Position numbers and translations under genes: made by a program. A stretch of 64,000 nt of DNA from NCBI GenBank assembly GCA_048569615.1, contig JBLIRK010000004.1, positions 1 to 64,000 on the forward strand, in the 5' to 3' direction. Positions 37,744-46,500 of this stretch are shown piece by piece (within the stretch, counting starts at the first letter, position 1; every line of letters starts with the position of its first letter). Origin of the DNA: JAYEPK01 sp048569615. Lineage in GTDB: Archaea; Thermoplasmatota; Penumbrarchaeia; Penumbrarchaeales; Penumbrarchaeaceae. The notes beneath the pieces were generated by a model that worked only from the letters and a program-made list of their open reading frames with translations, was not told where the DNA came from and ran no database searches.

Positions 37744-37921
37744 ATGCTCGGGAAAGGCCGCAATGAAGTCATTGCTATTAAATCTTGGGTTTTATTCCAA
37801 TCTGGTTATGTTATCCCAGCATCGGATCTTCCTCTGGTTTCTCACATATCTTGAAATGAACGTCCTCAAGGTAAATAATGAGAGAACAATAAGGGTTCAT
37901 TCGTCATCCGGGTGATGGACC

Positions 37922-38671
37922 TTGAAAGATGGGCAGATAGCTTTGATCACCGGCGGCTACAAGAACCTAGGACTTTCCATTTCTCGAACATTGAAGGAAG
38001 CAGGTTTCATTGTCATTGCATCCTTCAGAACCGAAAGGGCAAAGGCATTGGAGATCTCAGAGAAATACGGCATCCCGGTCTACAGGGCAGACATTACCTC
38101 CGTCGAGGAGATCGAGGAACTTTTCAAGACCATAGAGGACGACTTCGGAAGCGTATCGGTTCTGGTCAATAATGCGTCCTCCTTTCCAGTCGGCTCCCTA
38201 ATGGATACTTCACAAAGGGATTTCGAGGACGCTTTCAGGAGCAGCGTATTCGCATCGAACTTCATGATCAAGAGGGCGGTTCCGGGAATGTCCAAAGCGG
38301 GGGAAGGAGCCGTCGTCAATATCGGCATGTCCGGCATAGGAGAGGTCAAGGGATACAGCGATATAGCCCCCCACGCCTCCGCAAAGACGGCCCTGGCGGT
38401 CCTAACCCTCTCATGGGCCAAGGAGGTCTCCGGCCGTGGCATCTCGGTTAACATGGTATCCCCGGGGATAATCGATTATCCCTGGAGGAGCAGCGAATGG
38501 AGAAAGGGTATGAGGGCCTTGTCAACCTCCGGGAAGCTAACCCCGCCGGAGGAGGTATCACGGGCCGTTCTTTTTTTGGTGCAGAACCGTAGTATTACCG
38601 GGAAGAATATCGAGGTGGATCCGACCTTCGAACCTGCCGGCTTTTCAGACCTTGATTTCAATGATCATTGA
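37922..38671 (+). CDS. Short-chain dehydrogenase/reductase-like protein with altered active site
   Basis: The 249-residue protein has the SDR Rossmann fold, with the nucleotide motif TGGYKNLG, NNAS near residue 89 and the catalytic-serine strand VVNIGMSG. The expected YxxxK is replaced by HASAK: the lysine remains but His stands where the catalytic tyrosine belongs. The start is TTG at 37922; the frame is closed just upstream, and GGTGAT precedes the TTG at about 6 nt. It may be a reductase with a changed mechanism, a binding protein, or inactive. It follows the tRNA-Gly region and is transcribed separately. Confidence 0.8.
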   Translation: MKDGQIALITGGYKNLGLSISRTLKEAGFIVIASFRTERAKALEISEKYGIPVYRADITSVEEIEELFKTIEDDFGSVSVLVNNASSFPVGSLMDTSQRDFEDAFRSSVFASNFMIKRAVPGMSKAGEGAVVNIGMSGIGEVKGYSDIAPHASAKTALAVLTLSWAKEVSGRGISVNMVSPGIIDYPWRSSEWRKGMRALSTSGKLTPPEEVSRAVLFLVQNRSITGKNIEVDPTFEPAGFSDLDFNDH

Positions 38672-38748
38672 AATTTAATCGGACTCTGTGGGGATGATTC
38701 TTGATGGGGGATTAATAATAAAGGCAAAGAAAGCCTTAGTCGAGCAGA

Positions 38749-38759
38749 TTTAAAATATA
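38749..38759 (+). promoter_or_regulatory. TATA box of the cation/calcium antiporter
   Basis: TTTAAAATATA is centred 27 bases before the GTG at 38781, arguing for a leaderless transcript starting there rather than at the tandem GTG codons at 38766. Confidence 0.6.
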
Positions 38760-38780
38760 TGTTGCGTGGTGAGACAAGCC

Positions 38781-39701
38781 GTGATTTGGGGATTACTGGG
38801 AACTCTTCTTGGTCTTGCAATGCTTGTTTACGGATCAAATCTACTCGTTGACGGCGCTGCAGGTTTGGCCAAGAAGAAGGGCATCAGCGGCCATGTGATC
38901 GGGTTGACCCTGGTTGCAACAGCGACATCGCTGCCCGAGCTTGCGACCTCCGTTACGGCTTCGTTCACGAAAAATCCCGGAATAGCCATCGGCAATGTTG
39001 TGGGATCCAATGCCTTCAATGTAGGAATAGTACTGGCCTTGAGCGTTTTCATAATGCCGGTAATATCCGATAAAATGGTGAAGAGGGACGGTTTCTTCGT
39101 ATGGGGGGCGACCATGCTCTTTGCCCTTCTCGCCCTGGGAGGCATAATGAGATGGGAGGCGTCCATACTCTTTGTTCTCTATCTGGCCTACGTTTTTTAC
39201 CTTTTTAGGACTACAAAGATCGCGGGCGAGCTCGAGGTTGGAGAGAGGAGCATCATTGCCCTTGCCGTGATGCTGCTGGGAGGAATCATCCTTCTGTTCA
39301 TGGGCTCCCCGATACTCGTTATATCGGCGGAGAGGCTTGCCGATAAACTGGATGTCGCCGACTCCGTGATTGCAGTGACGTTGATAGCGGCGGGCACATC
39401 CCTTCCCGAGCTGATAACAGGACTAATAGCCGCGATAAAGGGCCATGAGGGAATTGCAGTCGGCAACGTTCTCGGATCCAATCTGTTCAATATCCTTCTT
39501 ATACCGGGCATAGCAGGGCTGATAAGGCCCTTGGCTGTAACGAGCCTTTTCGCTCAGGCGATGATACCCGCAATGATGCTTATCACGGTTCTGGCAGTAG
39601 TACTGTCCTGGAAGAAGATGGGCAAGTTCGCAGGAGTGATGCTTTTCATAGGATTCTGCCTGTTCATGTTCCTGCTCTACGTGGATGTCGGACTAGGCTG
39701 A
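38781..39701 (+). CDS. Sodium/calcium exchanger family protein (YrbG type)
   Basis: The 306-residue membrane protein exchanges Ca2+ (or K+) with Na+ or H+. It has two inverted repeats of five helices, each carrying the family alpha motif: ATATSLPELATSVTASFTKNPGIAIGNVVGSNAFN in the first half and GTSLPELITGLIAAIKGHEGIAVGNVLGSNLFN in the second. The GTG at 38781 is selected from the TATA spacing. It ends 4 bases before the convergent transporter gene. Confidence 0.93.
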   Translation: MIWGLLGTLLGLAMLVYGSNLLVDGAAGLAKKKGISGHVIGLTLVATATSLPELATSVTASFTKNPGIAIGNVVGSNAFNVGIVLALSVFIMPVISDKMVKRDGFFVWGATMLFALLALGGIMRWEASILFVLYLAYVFYLFRTTKIAGELEVGERSIIALAVMLLGGIILLFMGSPILVISAERLADKLDVADSVIAVTLIAAGTSLPELITGLIAAIKGHEGIAVGNVLGSNLFNILLIPGIAGLIRPLAVTSLFAQAMIPAMMLITVLAVVLSWKKMGKFAGVMLFIGFCLFMFLLYVDVGLG

Positions 39702-39704
39702 GCT

Positions 39705-41597
39705 TTATTCCTCTGGCTCCATCTGTTGTAGATAGTCTACGGATATGACCATGCTCCAATCGTTGCCGTTGTCCGCATACCCGGTCAATCCGAAAAACCT
39801 CCCTTCGACATCCCCGGCAGTTATACAGGAAATATCCACTCTCCATAATCCCTCATAATTCTCAATTTCATCAGGAGCCCTATAATCAATATTCAGCGGA
39901 CTTGCCCCACTGTCCGATTGTAATGAATTGGTTCCATTCGGCATGAAAAGATCGATGGAGAAAGTATCAGGATTGTTCACCTGGAGAAAAGGACGATTTG
40001 GAGCCTCATCTTCCCATTCCAGGGAAACCGATATGTTCTTTGGTAAGCCGTCAAATTGGAAGTTTACGGGGGTAATCTGACCTTCGTTTGTATTCCCATT
40101 CACTAGGAATTCAGTGCTGAATTCCTCCCAAACTACCTCCACGGTCACTTCCTCTTTTGGTGGAGGCGGGTAGTAAATGTTGGTCCCGAAAGCGAATGTT
40201 CCAATCACCATCACGGGGATCAGGCCCAAGGCCAGGTAAGTGGTTCCCTTGTTTCTGAAGAAACCATGAAGTTTCCATGAAAGAGGATTGTCCGTGGACT
40301 GCTCCCCAGAGTCCTCACCTTCTTCTTCGATCCTTATTCTTTTTGCTCTGTCGATAATTTCCTGACCCCAGTTTCGATAATAAATCATGAAGCCGACCAG
40401 GAGGAGCAAACCTATGGAGATCAATAATCCATAAAAGAATTTCGGCCTACCCAGACCTGGACCGATTAAAGCATATATCGACCCGAATACGAGAGTTCCC
40501 CCGAAGAGACCTAAACTGGTGGAAATAAAGTTAGCCCCCACATAAGCAGAAATCCTGTCCTTTCCTGCAAGCTTTGATACAAATGCTAGATATCCCGGGG
40601 CTACCAGGAATTCTCCCACTGAAGCGATCACCACGCCCGCAATAGAGAATATCCATCCGATTCCAGGTAGGTTCAAACCAAGGAAACCGATCATTATCAG
40701 TCCTGCAGCCTGCAGGCAGATTCCCGTCATCACAGCAACCAGTGATTCCAACTTATCAAGAACTTTGATGAGAAAAGGGCCTGCCAAAATAATGGTAAGG
40801 GGATTTGGTATGGCAAGGATCATTACGGTAAACCAAGCAGGAACGAATTTGAAATTCATCAAAGTTAGTGGGAGAACATTGAGCATTGTGGAATACATTG
40901 CCCAAAACCCACCCATCAGGAATACCATGACAAGAAATTTCCTATCAGATAATGCTGTTTTTATATTTCTTAGAGCATCCCCAACTGTTTTTACCGCCCC
41001 GCTTCTTGGAACTTCTTTAAAGAAGAATATAGCAACGAATATGTTCAAAAGGAAGAAAAATGAGCCGATCAAGAAGATATATCTGTAATCCTCGGCTTGT
41101 ATGACCTTCAATGTTTCAAGGATAACGAAGAAAATTGGAAAGCCGGCCGCAGCGAGATTAACGATGAGATAATATGTCGCATAGGCTCTGTTACGATCTT
41201 TTTGTGGTGTGGCTTTGGCAACGGTCGAAGATATCAGGGGTTTGTACATCCCAATACCAAGTCCGATCAGCATCACTCCCATAATCAAGGTTGGAAGATT
41301 ATATGCAAATGAAAGGAACATGTAAGCTCCGAAAAGGATGATATAGGCCAGGATCATCTGTTTACGGTATCCGAATTTCTCGGCGAGCGCCCCCGAAAAG
41401 ATTGGCAGTCCATATTGGATCGGATACATGAAGATTGTAATTATCGCGGCAATCTCGACTGGGAGGCCGAGATTCCACCAAGCATGGAATGCTATGATGG
41501 GAACCATTGTGTAGTAGGCTCCTCTCTCCATCAGTTCGAATATCTGAACTATCCAGAAAACCCTGGGAAAACCCTTGAAATTATCTATCATCGACAT
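39705..41597 (-). CDS. MFS transporter (POT-like) with C-terminal extracellular domain
   Basis: The 630-residue protein has about twelve membrane helices with the MFS signature between helices 2 and 3 (SGALAEKFGYRKQM) and the motif FELMERGAYYTMVPI at helix 1, as in peptide transporters. A thirteenth helix near residue 465 leads to about 150 extracellular residues rich in Asn and acidic residues. Most POT transporters lack such a domain. ATG 41597 is preferred because the TATA (41659-41666) is too close to the earlier in-frame ATG at 41657. Base composition is more AT-rich than the neighbours, hinting at transfer. Confidence 0.85.
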   Translation of the reverse strand: MSMIDNFKGFPRVFWIVQIFELMERGAYYTMVPIIAFHAWWNLGLPVEIAAIITIFMYPIQYGLPIFSGALAEKFGYRKQMILAYIILFGAYMFLSFAYNLPTLIMGVMLIGLGIGMYKPLISSTVAKATPQKDRNRAYATYYLIVNLAAAGFPIFFVILETLKVIQAEDYRYIFLIGSFFFLLNIFVAIFFFKEVPRSGAVKTVGDALRNIKTALSDRKFLVMVFLMGGFWAMYSTMLNVLPLTLMNFKFVPAWFTVMILAIPNPLTIILAGPFLIKVLDKLESLVAVMTGICLQAAGLIMIGFLGLNLPGIGWIFSIAGVVIASVGEFLVAPGYLAFVSKLAGKDRISAYVGANFISTSLGLFGGTLVFGSIYALIGPGLGRPKFFYGLLISIGLLLLVGFMIYYRNWGQEIIDRAKRIRIEEEGEDSGEQSTDNPLSWKLHGFFRNKGTTYLALGLIPVMVIGTFAFGTNIYYPPPPKEEVTVEVVWEEFSTEFLVNGNTNEGQITPVNFQFDGLPKNISVSLEWEDEAPNRPFLQVNNPDTFSIDLFMPNGTNSLQSDSGASPLNIDYRAPDEIENYEGLWRVDISCITAGDVEGRFFGLTGYADNGNDWSMVISVDYLQQMEPEE

Positions 41598-41658
41598 TGA
41601 GCGAGCCCCTTTCAGTGATGGCGAGATAACCGAATTCTTCCGGGTATGGGCATACATT

Positions 41659-41666
41659 ATTTAAAT
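41659..41666. promoter_or_regulatory. Symmetric TATA serving divergent transporters
   Basis: The palindrome ATTTAAAT is about 43 bases from the EamA-type ATG on the plus strand and 65 from the MFS ATG on the minus strand. One element may set both divergent promoters; separate elements were not seen. Confidence 0.5.
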
Positions 41667-41704
41667 CAATACCATTAACGTGTTAGAGTTCAGGATGAAA
41701 TTCC

Positions 41705-42619
41705 ATGAAGAGGGAGAGCGTTGGCTTCGGATTCATTGCCGTCACGGTGTTCCTTTGGAGCACCATAGAGGTTGTAACGAAGCTGATCGGAGACGCCGTT
41801 CCGGCGCTCACCATCGCCTTCCTCCGCTTCCTCATAGGCGGAGCCGCTCTGCTCCCCTTGATAATCATTTACGGGAGAAGGATCGACTGGAATCAGGTAG
41901 GGTTCAAGGATCATGTCAAGCTCGTCCTTGCCTCCTTTCTCGGGATAACCTGCACATTTTCCCTATTCCATATAGGACTTGACCTGATCGATGCCTCGTC
42001 CGCGGCCACCCTCATATCGATGGTGCCCCTGGCATCCGCTTTCATCTCTTTCTGGATACTGAAGGAGAGGATGGGTCTGTTCGGGATCACTGGCCTCCTC
42101 CTGGGGGGTTCGGGCGTTCTCTTCATCTATTTCTCGGAGGGGATCGGATGGTCCTCTTTCATGGCGGTCCTGCTTATGCTGGTCACGGTTGTCTGTTTCT
42201 CCATCTACGCGGTGATAATGAAACCCCTCAATAGGAAGATGGATGCGAAGGTGACCACTTCCATCAGCCTCTTCATAGGGGGTTTGATGATGGCTCCCGT
42301 TCTTATTCTGGACGGCTCTCCCCTTTGGGTTTCAATGGACGGAAGTACGATGGGATACATGATCTACCTATCCGTCATCGCCGTCGGGCTCTCCTACCTG
42401 CTCTACTTCATGGGTCTTGACAGGACCGAGGTATCCAGGGGTAACTCGCTGATGTACCTCAAACCCCTTGCCGCCGGCTTTCTTGCCTATCTGATCCTGG
42501 GGGAAACGCCCTCATTCTGGCGCGTTGTCGGGATATTGGTCATAACGTTCTCAGTCTATCTGGTGGTGATGGACAGGAGGCTGCAGAGGAGATTCGGTCT
42601 CTTGCGTAAAAACGTTTGA
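41705..42619 (+). CDS. EamA/DMT-family transporter
   Basis: The 304-residue protein has ten membrane helices in two EamA repeats. The first opens FIAVTVFLWSTIEVVTKLIGDAVPALTIAFLRF and the second contains LLMLVTVVCFSIYAVIMKPL. A YLKPLAAGFLAYLILGE segment near the C-terminus is typical of the family, which exports amino acids, nucleotides and other metabolites. The ATG at 41705 is in frame with no upstream alternative; an overlapping ATG at 41695 is in another phase. The substrate cannot be deduced. Confidence 0.92.
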   Translation: MKRESVGFGFIAVTVFLWSTIEVVTKLIGDAVPALTIAFLRFLIGGAALLPLIIIYGRRIDWNQVGFKDHVKLVLASFLGITCTFSLFHIGLDLIDASSAATLISMVPLASAFISFWILKERMGLFGITGLLLGGSGVLFIYFSEGIGWSSFMAVLLMLVTVVCFSIYAVIMKPLNRKMDAKVTTSISLFIGGLMMAPVLILDGSPLWVSMDGSTMGYMIYLSVIAVGLSYLLYFMGLDRTEVSRGNSLMYLKPLAAGFLAYLILGETPSFWRVVGILVITFSVYLVVMDRRLQRRFGLLRKNV

Positions 42620-42644
42620 ATAATCGGCCAACAATTACAATTCG

Positions 42645-42917
42645 ATGAGGATATTCCCCCTAGATATCATTGCAGGCATACTCCTTGTCCTGTTCATCAT
42701 CCTCTTCGTGGTCGGCGTCCTGAGTTACAGATATAGAAGAGAGAAGGGCCCCCTGCTTCTCACGGTATCATGTCCCTTAGGAGCTCTGTCGACCGTGGCA
42801 TGGCTGTTGATATCAATTGAGACTTTGAACGCTCCCCGGGTCCTGCCCTTGGTGATGGTCGTCATTTCATCCCTCCTTGTTGCGGTTTCGTTCCTGTTTT
42901 GGAGGCCAAAAAAATGA
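42645..42917 (+). CDS. Small three-helix membrane protein coupled to a regulator
   Basis: The 90-residue protein is almost entirely three hydrophobic helices (IIAGILLVLFIILFVVGVL; LGALSTVAWLLISIETL; VLPLVMVVISSLLVAVSFLF). Its stop overlaps the ATG of a tandem wHTH regulator (ATGA), so the two are probably translated together. Small membrane protein plus wHTH pairs recur in archaea and may form a membrane-linked regulatory unit; that role is inferred. Confidence 0.7.
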   Translation: MRIFPLDIIAGILLVLFIILFVVGVLSYRYRREKGPLLLTVSCPLGALSTVAWLLISIETLNAPRVLPLVMVVISSLLVAVSFLFWRPKK

Positions 42918-43417
42918 GGGGGAATCCCCTTGACCTGCCCCTCAGGAAGAGGATAACCGAGTACATTCGCAGGAATCCGGGGGTTCATTTCAGACAGATG
43001 TCCAGGGACCTTGACCTGGCGATAGGACAGCTGGACTTTCATCTGAATGCCCTATTGAAGGGTGAGGCGATCGTCAAGGAGGTCCAGGGCGGGAACGCAA
43101 GGTACTACGTAAGGGACCGTTTTTCGAAGACTGAGAAGAGGGCCGTATCCGCTCTGAGAAGGGAGATCCCCCGAGGCATTGTGTTGTTCCTGCTGGAGAA
43201 TCCCGGAGCAACGCCTACGGAGATACTGTCGAACTTCACGATCACATCCGCAACCCTATCCTACCATCTTAGAAGGTTGGAGAAGGCCGAGGTTCTGGAA
43301 GCGAGGTCCAGCGGCAGGGAGAGGTATTACTACGTCAGGGAGCCCGATGTGGTGCAGACCCTTCTCGTCATGTACCGCTCCACCCTGCTGGATGCGATTG
43401 TCGAAAAGGTCTATTGA
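42914..43417 (+). CDS. Tandem winged-helix transcriptional regulator
   Basis: The 167-residue protein has two winged-helix modules: residues about 8-65 (ITEYIRRNPGVHFRQMSRDLDLAIGQLDFHLNALLKGEAIVKE) and about 85-150 (ILSNFTITSATLSYHLRRLEKAEVLEARSSGRERYYYV). Both resemble ArsR/MarR-like archaeal two-domain regulators. The ATG at 42914 has GGAGG 7 nt upstream and overlaps the previous stop. The target is unknown; the tiny membrane protein before it may transmit a signal. The 3' end overlaps the convergent exported-protein gene by 7 bases. Confidence 0.85.
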   Translation: MRGNPLDLPLRKRITEYIRRNPGVHFRQMSRDLDLAIGQLDFHLNALLKGEAIVKEVQGGNARYYVRDRFSKTEKRAVSALRREIPRGIVLFLLENPGATPTEILSNFTITSATLSYHLRRLEKAEVLEARSSGRERYYYVREPDVVQTLLVMYRSTLLDAIVEKVY

Positions 43418-44430
43418 CCTACTTTGTAGTATCTGTTCTGACCAAGCTCGAGGTCCTTGCCGCCTGTATCCTTCTTCCTTCCTGCAAGGTAGAACGCGGA
43501 TACCGCAATCGTGATGGCGAACAGAGCAGCTCCCGCGGTGAAGGAATATATGTGATCGAGCAGGTAGTCCACCGCTTCGTCGGCGCTGTCGGAGACGAAG
43601 GACCCGAAACCCTCAAGGAGATCCAGGATCCCTGTGAACGAGACTGAATCGGAACGGGCTTCCAGCTGGGTTCCGACTACAATTACAGCCGTCTCATTCA
43701 ACAGCTCTCCGTCAACGGAAGTGTCCGAGGAGGTTGCGGAGCCGCCATACTCGACCGTGGCGTTGTTCGAGATCGTAAGCGAGGAGATCTCCCCGCCGTC
43801 AAAGTCACTCAGCTTGTACTTCTCCCCGCTCTGATGGGAGGTATCCTTCTTCCAGCAGCAAACCCCATTTTCGGTTCCTTCGCTGCCTGTCCTGATCTCC
43901 GCCTCGATGGTTCCTTCTGCGGGGGGATCTTGGATCCGTATGTTGAATTCCATCCTTTCATTCTCCCCGCTGCCGGAGTAGGTGTAGTTGATCCTGATCT
44001 TGCTCATCATGGAAGTGCTTGATCCCCCCGATCTCCAGGTTCCGTCACATGCATATGACACCCTGAGGCCGTTTTCGATCTTCTCATCGGCTACGGTCCA
44101 TTCCTCCCCGCTCAATTCCATCGTTAGGTCATGTGTGCCGTTATGGAATCTTATCCTTGCCACCTGGAAATTGATCCCTTTTCCGGTATCTGCGCCCTCG
44201 ACTGAGGTCATGGGTGATTCCAATCCGTATCTGAACTTGTATCCCTTCTCGGGACCGATGATATTGTCCCTGCTGCTCTGGTTCCATACAGGCCCGGGTC
44301 CCACGGGCTCGTTGCCGTTTCCGGGACCCTGCATTTCTTCCGAGGGCCCCTCTCTTGCATCTGCGGGGAGCATCAGGATGGAGAGCAGCGCCATCGAGAC
44401 TGCAAGGAGGGCAAGCATCTTCGCCTTCAT
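43411..44430 (-). CDS. Exported, membrane-anchored protein of unknown function
   Basis: The 339-residue protein has a signal peptide (MLALLAVSMALLSILMLPADA), a polar ectodomain of about 250 residues, one membrane helix (IYSFTAGAALFAITIAVSAFYLAG) and a short basic tail. A CC pair (GVCCWKK) and several N-x-S/T sequons are present. No domain is recognised. A TATA-like AATTATATAG about 27 bases upstream supports the ATG at 44430. Confidence 0.75.
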   Translation of the reverse strand: MKAKMLALLAVSMALLSILMLPADAREGPSEEMQGPGNGNEPVGPGPVWNQSSRDNIIGPEKGYKFRYGLESPMTSVEGADTGKGINFQVARIRFHNGTHDLTMELSGEEWTVADEKIENGLRVSYACDGTWRSGGSSTSMMSKIRINYTYSGSGENERMEFNIRIQDPPAEGTIEAEIRTGSEGTENGVCCWKKDTSHQSGEKYKLSDFDGGEISSLTISNNATVEYGGSATSSDTSVDGELLNETAVIVVGTQLEARSDSVSFTGILDLLEGFGSFVSDSADEAVDYLLDHIYSFTAGAALFAITIAVSAFYLAGRKKDTGGKDLELGQNRYYKVGQ

Positions 44431-44623
44431 GACCGATACATCATCATCCTCTATATAATTTGAATATGGAACATGTCTCTAGTTTTCCATCTTGGCATAT
44501 TTTACGATATTTCGGGTTTATCTAGAGGATCGTACCACATCTAGAAAACTGTTCCAGAAGGGGATTAAATAACCCCATCCATCGAAAGAATGTGGCGGAG
44601 AAACACCACAGGAGCGAAGAACA

Positions 44624-45154
44624 ATGAAAACGAAAGTAATGGCTATCGGAGGTCTCGCAGCACTGGTCCTTCTGGTCAGTGTGGCGCTTTTTGCGGCCGC
44701 AGGAGGTGCCGGTGAGGATGGCCCGATAGGAGAGGGACTTTTCGGAGAGAAGAACGAGAACGGATCGGAAGGCGGAAACGGGGAAATGGAAAGGGCGATG
44801 GATGGTTCCTGCGAAGGTGAGCCCCAGGGCGAGCCCATGAAGGAGCAGACCCAGGAGCAGACCAAGAGCGAGGGAGCCAATGCCCCCGAGGAAGCCGATC
44901 AGACCCGCGAGAGGGAGCAGCTTCAGGAGGGTTCCTGCGAAGGTGAGCCCCAGGGCGAGCCCGTGAAGGAGCAGACCCAGGAGCAGTCGATGAACGGCTC
45001 CTGCTCCTCAGAGGAACAGCAGGATGATGTGATGCTTTCAACCGACAGCGGTTCCGACGTCAATCCCCAAGGCATTCAGCAGCAGGACCGCGACAGGGAC
45101 CAAGTGAATGGTGGTACAGGGCCCCAGTACCACGGGGATAACTCCCAGAATTGA
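44624..45154 (+). CDS. Exported Glu/Gln-rich repeat protein with cysteines
   Basis: The 176-residue protein has a signal peptide (MAIGGLAALVLLVSVALFAAAG) and a strongly acidic, Gln-rich remainder. Two near-identical units carry GSCEGEPQGEP followed by KEQTQEQ, and a third partial unit (NGSCSSEE) follows. Each unit has a single cysteine. The repeat is 57 bp at DNA level (44804-44860 and 44930-44986) with one clear base difference. The ATG at 44624 follows AGGAG at 10 nt. The function is unknown; secreted, disordered and possibly disulfide- or metal-linked. A strong terminator follows. Confidence 0.7.
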   Translation: MKTKVMAIGGLAALVLLVSVALFAAAGGAGEDGPIGEGLFGEKNENGSEGGNGEMERAMDGSCEGEPQGEPMKEQTQEQTKSEGANAPEEADQTREREQLQEGSCEGEPQGEPVKEQTQEQSMNGSCSSEEQQDDVMLSTDSGSDVNPQGIQQQDRDRDQVNGGTGPQYHGDNSQN

Positions 45155-45176
45155 TGCAGCCTGTTTCAGGATTTCG

Positions 45177-45211
45177 GGAAGGGCCCATTCAGGCCCTTCC
45201 ATTTTTTTTCT
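45177..45211 (+). terminator. Hairpin plus T8 terminator
   Basis: GGAAGGGCC (45177-45185) pairs perfectly with GGCCCTTCC (45192-45200) over a 6-nt loop, and is followed by ATTTTTTTT. It ends the repeat-protein gene and touches the stop of the convergent saccharopine dehydrogenase gene. Confidence 0.8.
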
Positions 45212-46500
45212 CAAATGAATTTTATTCCCTGCTTCTTCAATTTCTTGAGCGCTGATTTGTAGATCCCGGGAAGTGTGGGTATGACCACTCCCGAGAGCTT
45301 TTTAAGTTCACCCTTGAGTATCATCTCAGCTCCTATCGCAGCGGGAAGTCCAACGGTCCTGGACATGGCTGAATCCCCGTTGGGGATGCCGTAATCTATC
45401 ATTGTGGAATAGAGAGTTGTCCTTCCTTCGGGCATGCTTACGTTGAAGGTATGTTTCAATATGATCATGTCCCGCTCTCCGGGCTCGTAGGTCAGCTTGA
45501 TCTGGAGAAGCGCACTCAGGGCGTCCATGGTGCTGGATATCTCCAGCAGCTCCTTGTCGCTCAGGAGCCCGAGCCATTCGAAGTTCCTGATCACAAGGTC
45601 GTTGTCCCTTGTATCAATTCTTTCCCTCAGCCTCTCCTTGAGCTGCCCCTTTCCGGAGACAAGCTGGTCCATCATCGTGTAGTAATCCTCAGATTGAGGG
45701 GCCTTTTCCTCGAGGATCCCTATATCATGGAGCCCTTTCCAGGTGTCGCACCACCCCCTGTTCCTTAGTGTCCCTCTCAGAACGGTTTTTGCATCCGGAA
45801 TCCCGTATATGTCGCCGTAGGGGACGGAATCCCTGTTTGGATATCCCTCGAAGGTGCCGAGCCCCTCCACATCGATCAGTTCGTAATCGGCGAAAAGCTT
45901 CCGGCCGGGAACCTCGACGATCTCCCCGTTCCTCTTGAAGCGCGCGGCATTCCTGCTCGCCAGCACGACCCCCCTTGGACTCCAGGAGAATTTGTAGCCC
46001 CATGGATTCGTATTTGCCTCCGGGGCCGGCAGTCCGCCGCAGTAGGAAATGAACTCCTCAACCTTCCCGCCTTTGCCATGGACATCATCTATTACCCTCT
46101 GGGCCTCCATGTGGTCTATTCCGGGATCAAGACCTATCTCGTTCAACAGTATCACACCTGCGTCCTTGGCCGGGACATCAAGCATTTTCATGTCATCGCT
46201 GACGTAGGAGGTTGTCACCATCGGTTTCCCGTTCTCTATGGCAGAGACGGCCACCTTTGTATGGTGTGTGTAGGGGAGAAGGGATATCACAAGGTCGTGC
46301 TCCTTTACCAGGCTGTTCAGCCCCTCATCCTTCGTTATATCGAACGATACCGACCTACCGTTCCTGTGGCTCCCGATGATGCTTCTTGCCTTGTCCACAC
46401 TACGGCTGGCAACGGTAACTGCAAAACCAGCCTCAATGAGAAGATATCTAACAAGGGGCCTGGATACCAGACCTGCCCCAAGGACCAGTACTTCCTTCAT
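45211..46500 (-). CDS. Saccharopine dehydrogenase (SDH half of LKR/SDH)
   Basis: It is predicted to oxidise saccharopine to glutamate and 2-aminoadipate 6-semialdehyde. The 429-residue protein opens with the Rossmann VLVLGAGLVSRPLVRYLL and has the segments ISLLPYTHHTKVA, NEIGLDPGIDHMEA, ISYCGGLPAPEANTNPWGYK, EGYPNRDSVPYGDIYGI and SAMSRTVGLPAAI. These align closely with the C-terminal half of animal/plant aminoadipic semialdehyde synthase as I know it. Its ATG overlaps the stop of the LKR gene (ATGA), so the two are made together in the order of the eukaryotic fusion. Confidence 0.92.
   Translation of the reverse strand: MKEVLVLGAGLVSRPLVRYLLIEAGFAVTVASRSVDKARSIIGSHRNGRSVSFDITKDEGLNSLVKEHDLVISLLPYTHHTKVAVSAIENGKPMVTTSYVSDDMKMLDVPAKDAGVILLNEIGLDPGIDHMEAQRVIDDVHGKGGKVEEFISYCGGLPAPEANTNPWGYKFSWSPRGVVLASRNAARFKRNGEIVEVPGRKLFADYELIDVEGLGTFEGYPNRDSVPYGDIYGIPDAKTVLRGTLRNRGWCDTWKGLHDIGILEEKAPQSEDYYTMMDQLVSGKGQLKERLRERIDTRDNDLVIRNFEWLGLLSDKELLEISSTMDALSALLQIKLTYEPGERDMIILKHTFNVSMPEGRTTLYSTMIDYGIPNGDSAMSRTVGLPAAIGAEMILKGELKKLSGVVIPTLPGIYKSALKKLKKQGIKFI

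Noticed and set aside
37478..37915. Two short frames around tRNA-Gly
   Set aside because: They cross the tRNA or the inverted repeats, have no ribosome site and resemble no protein.
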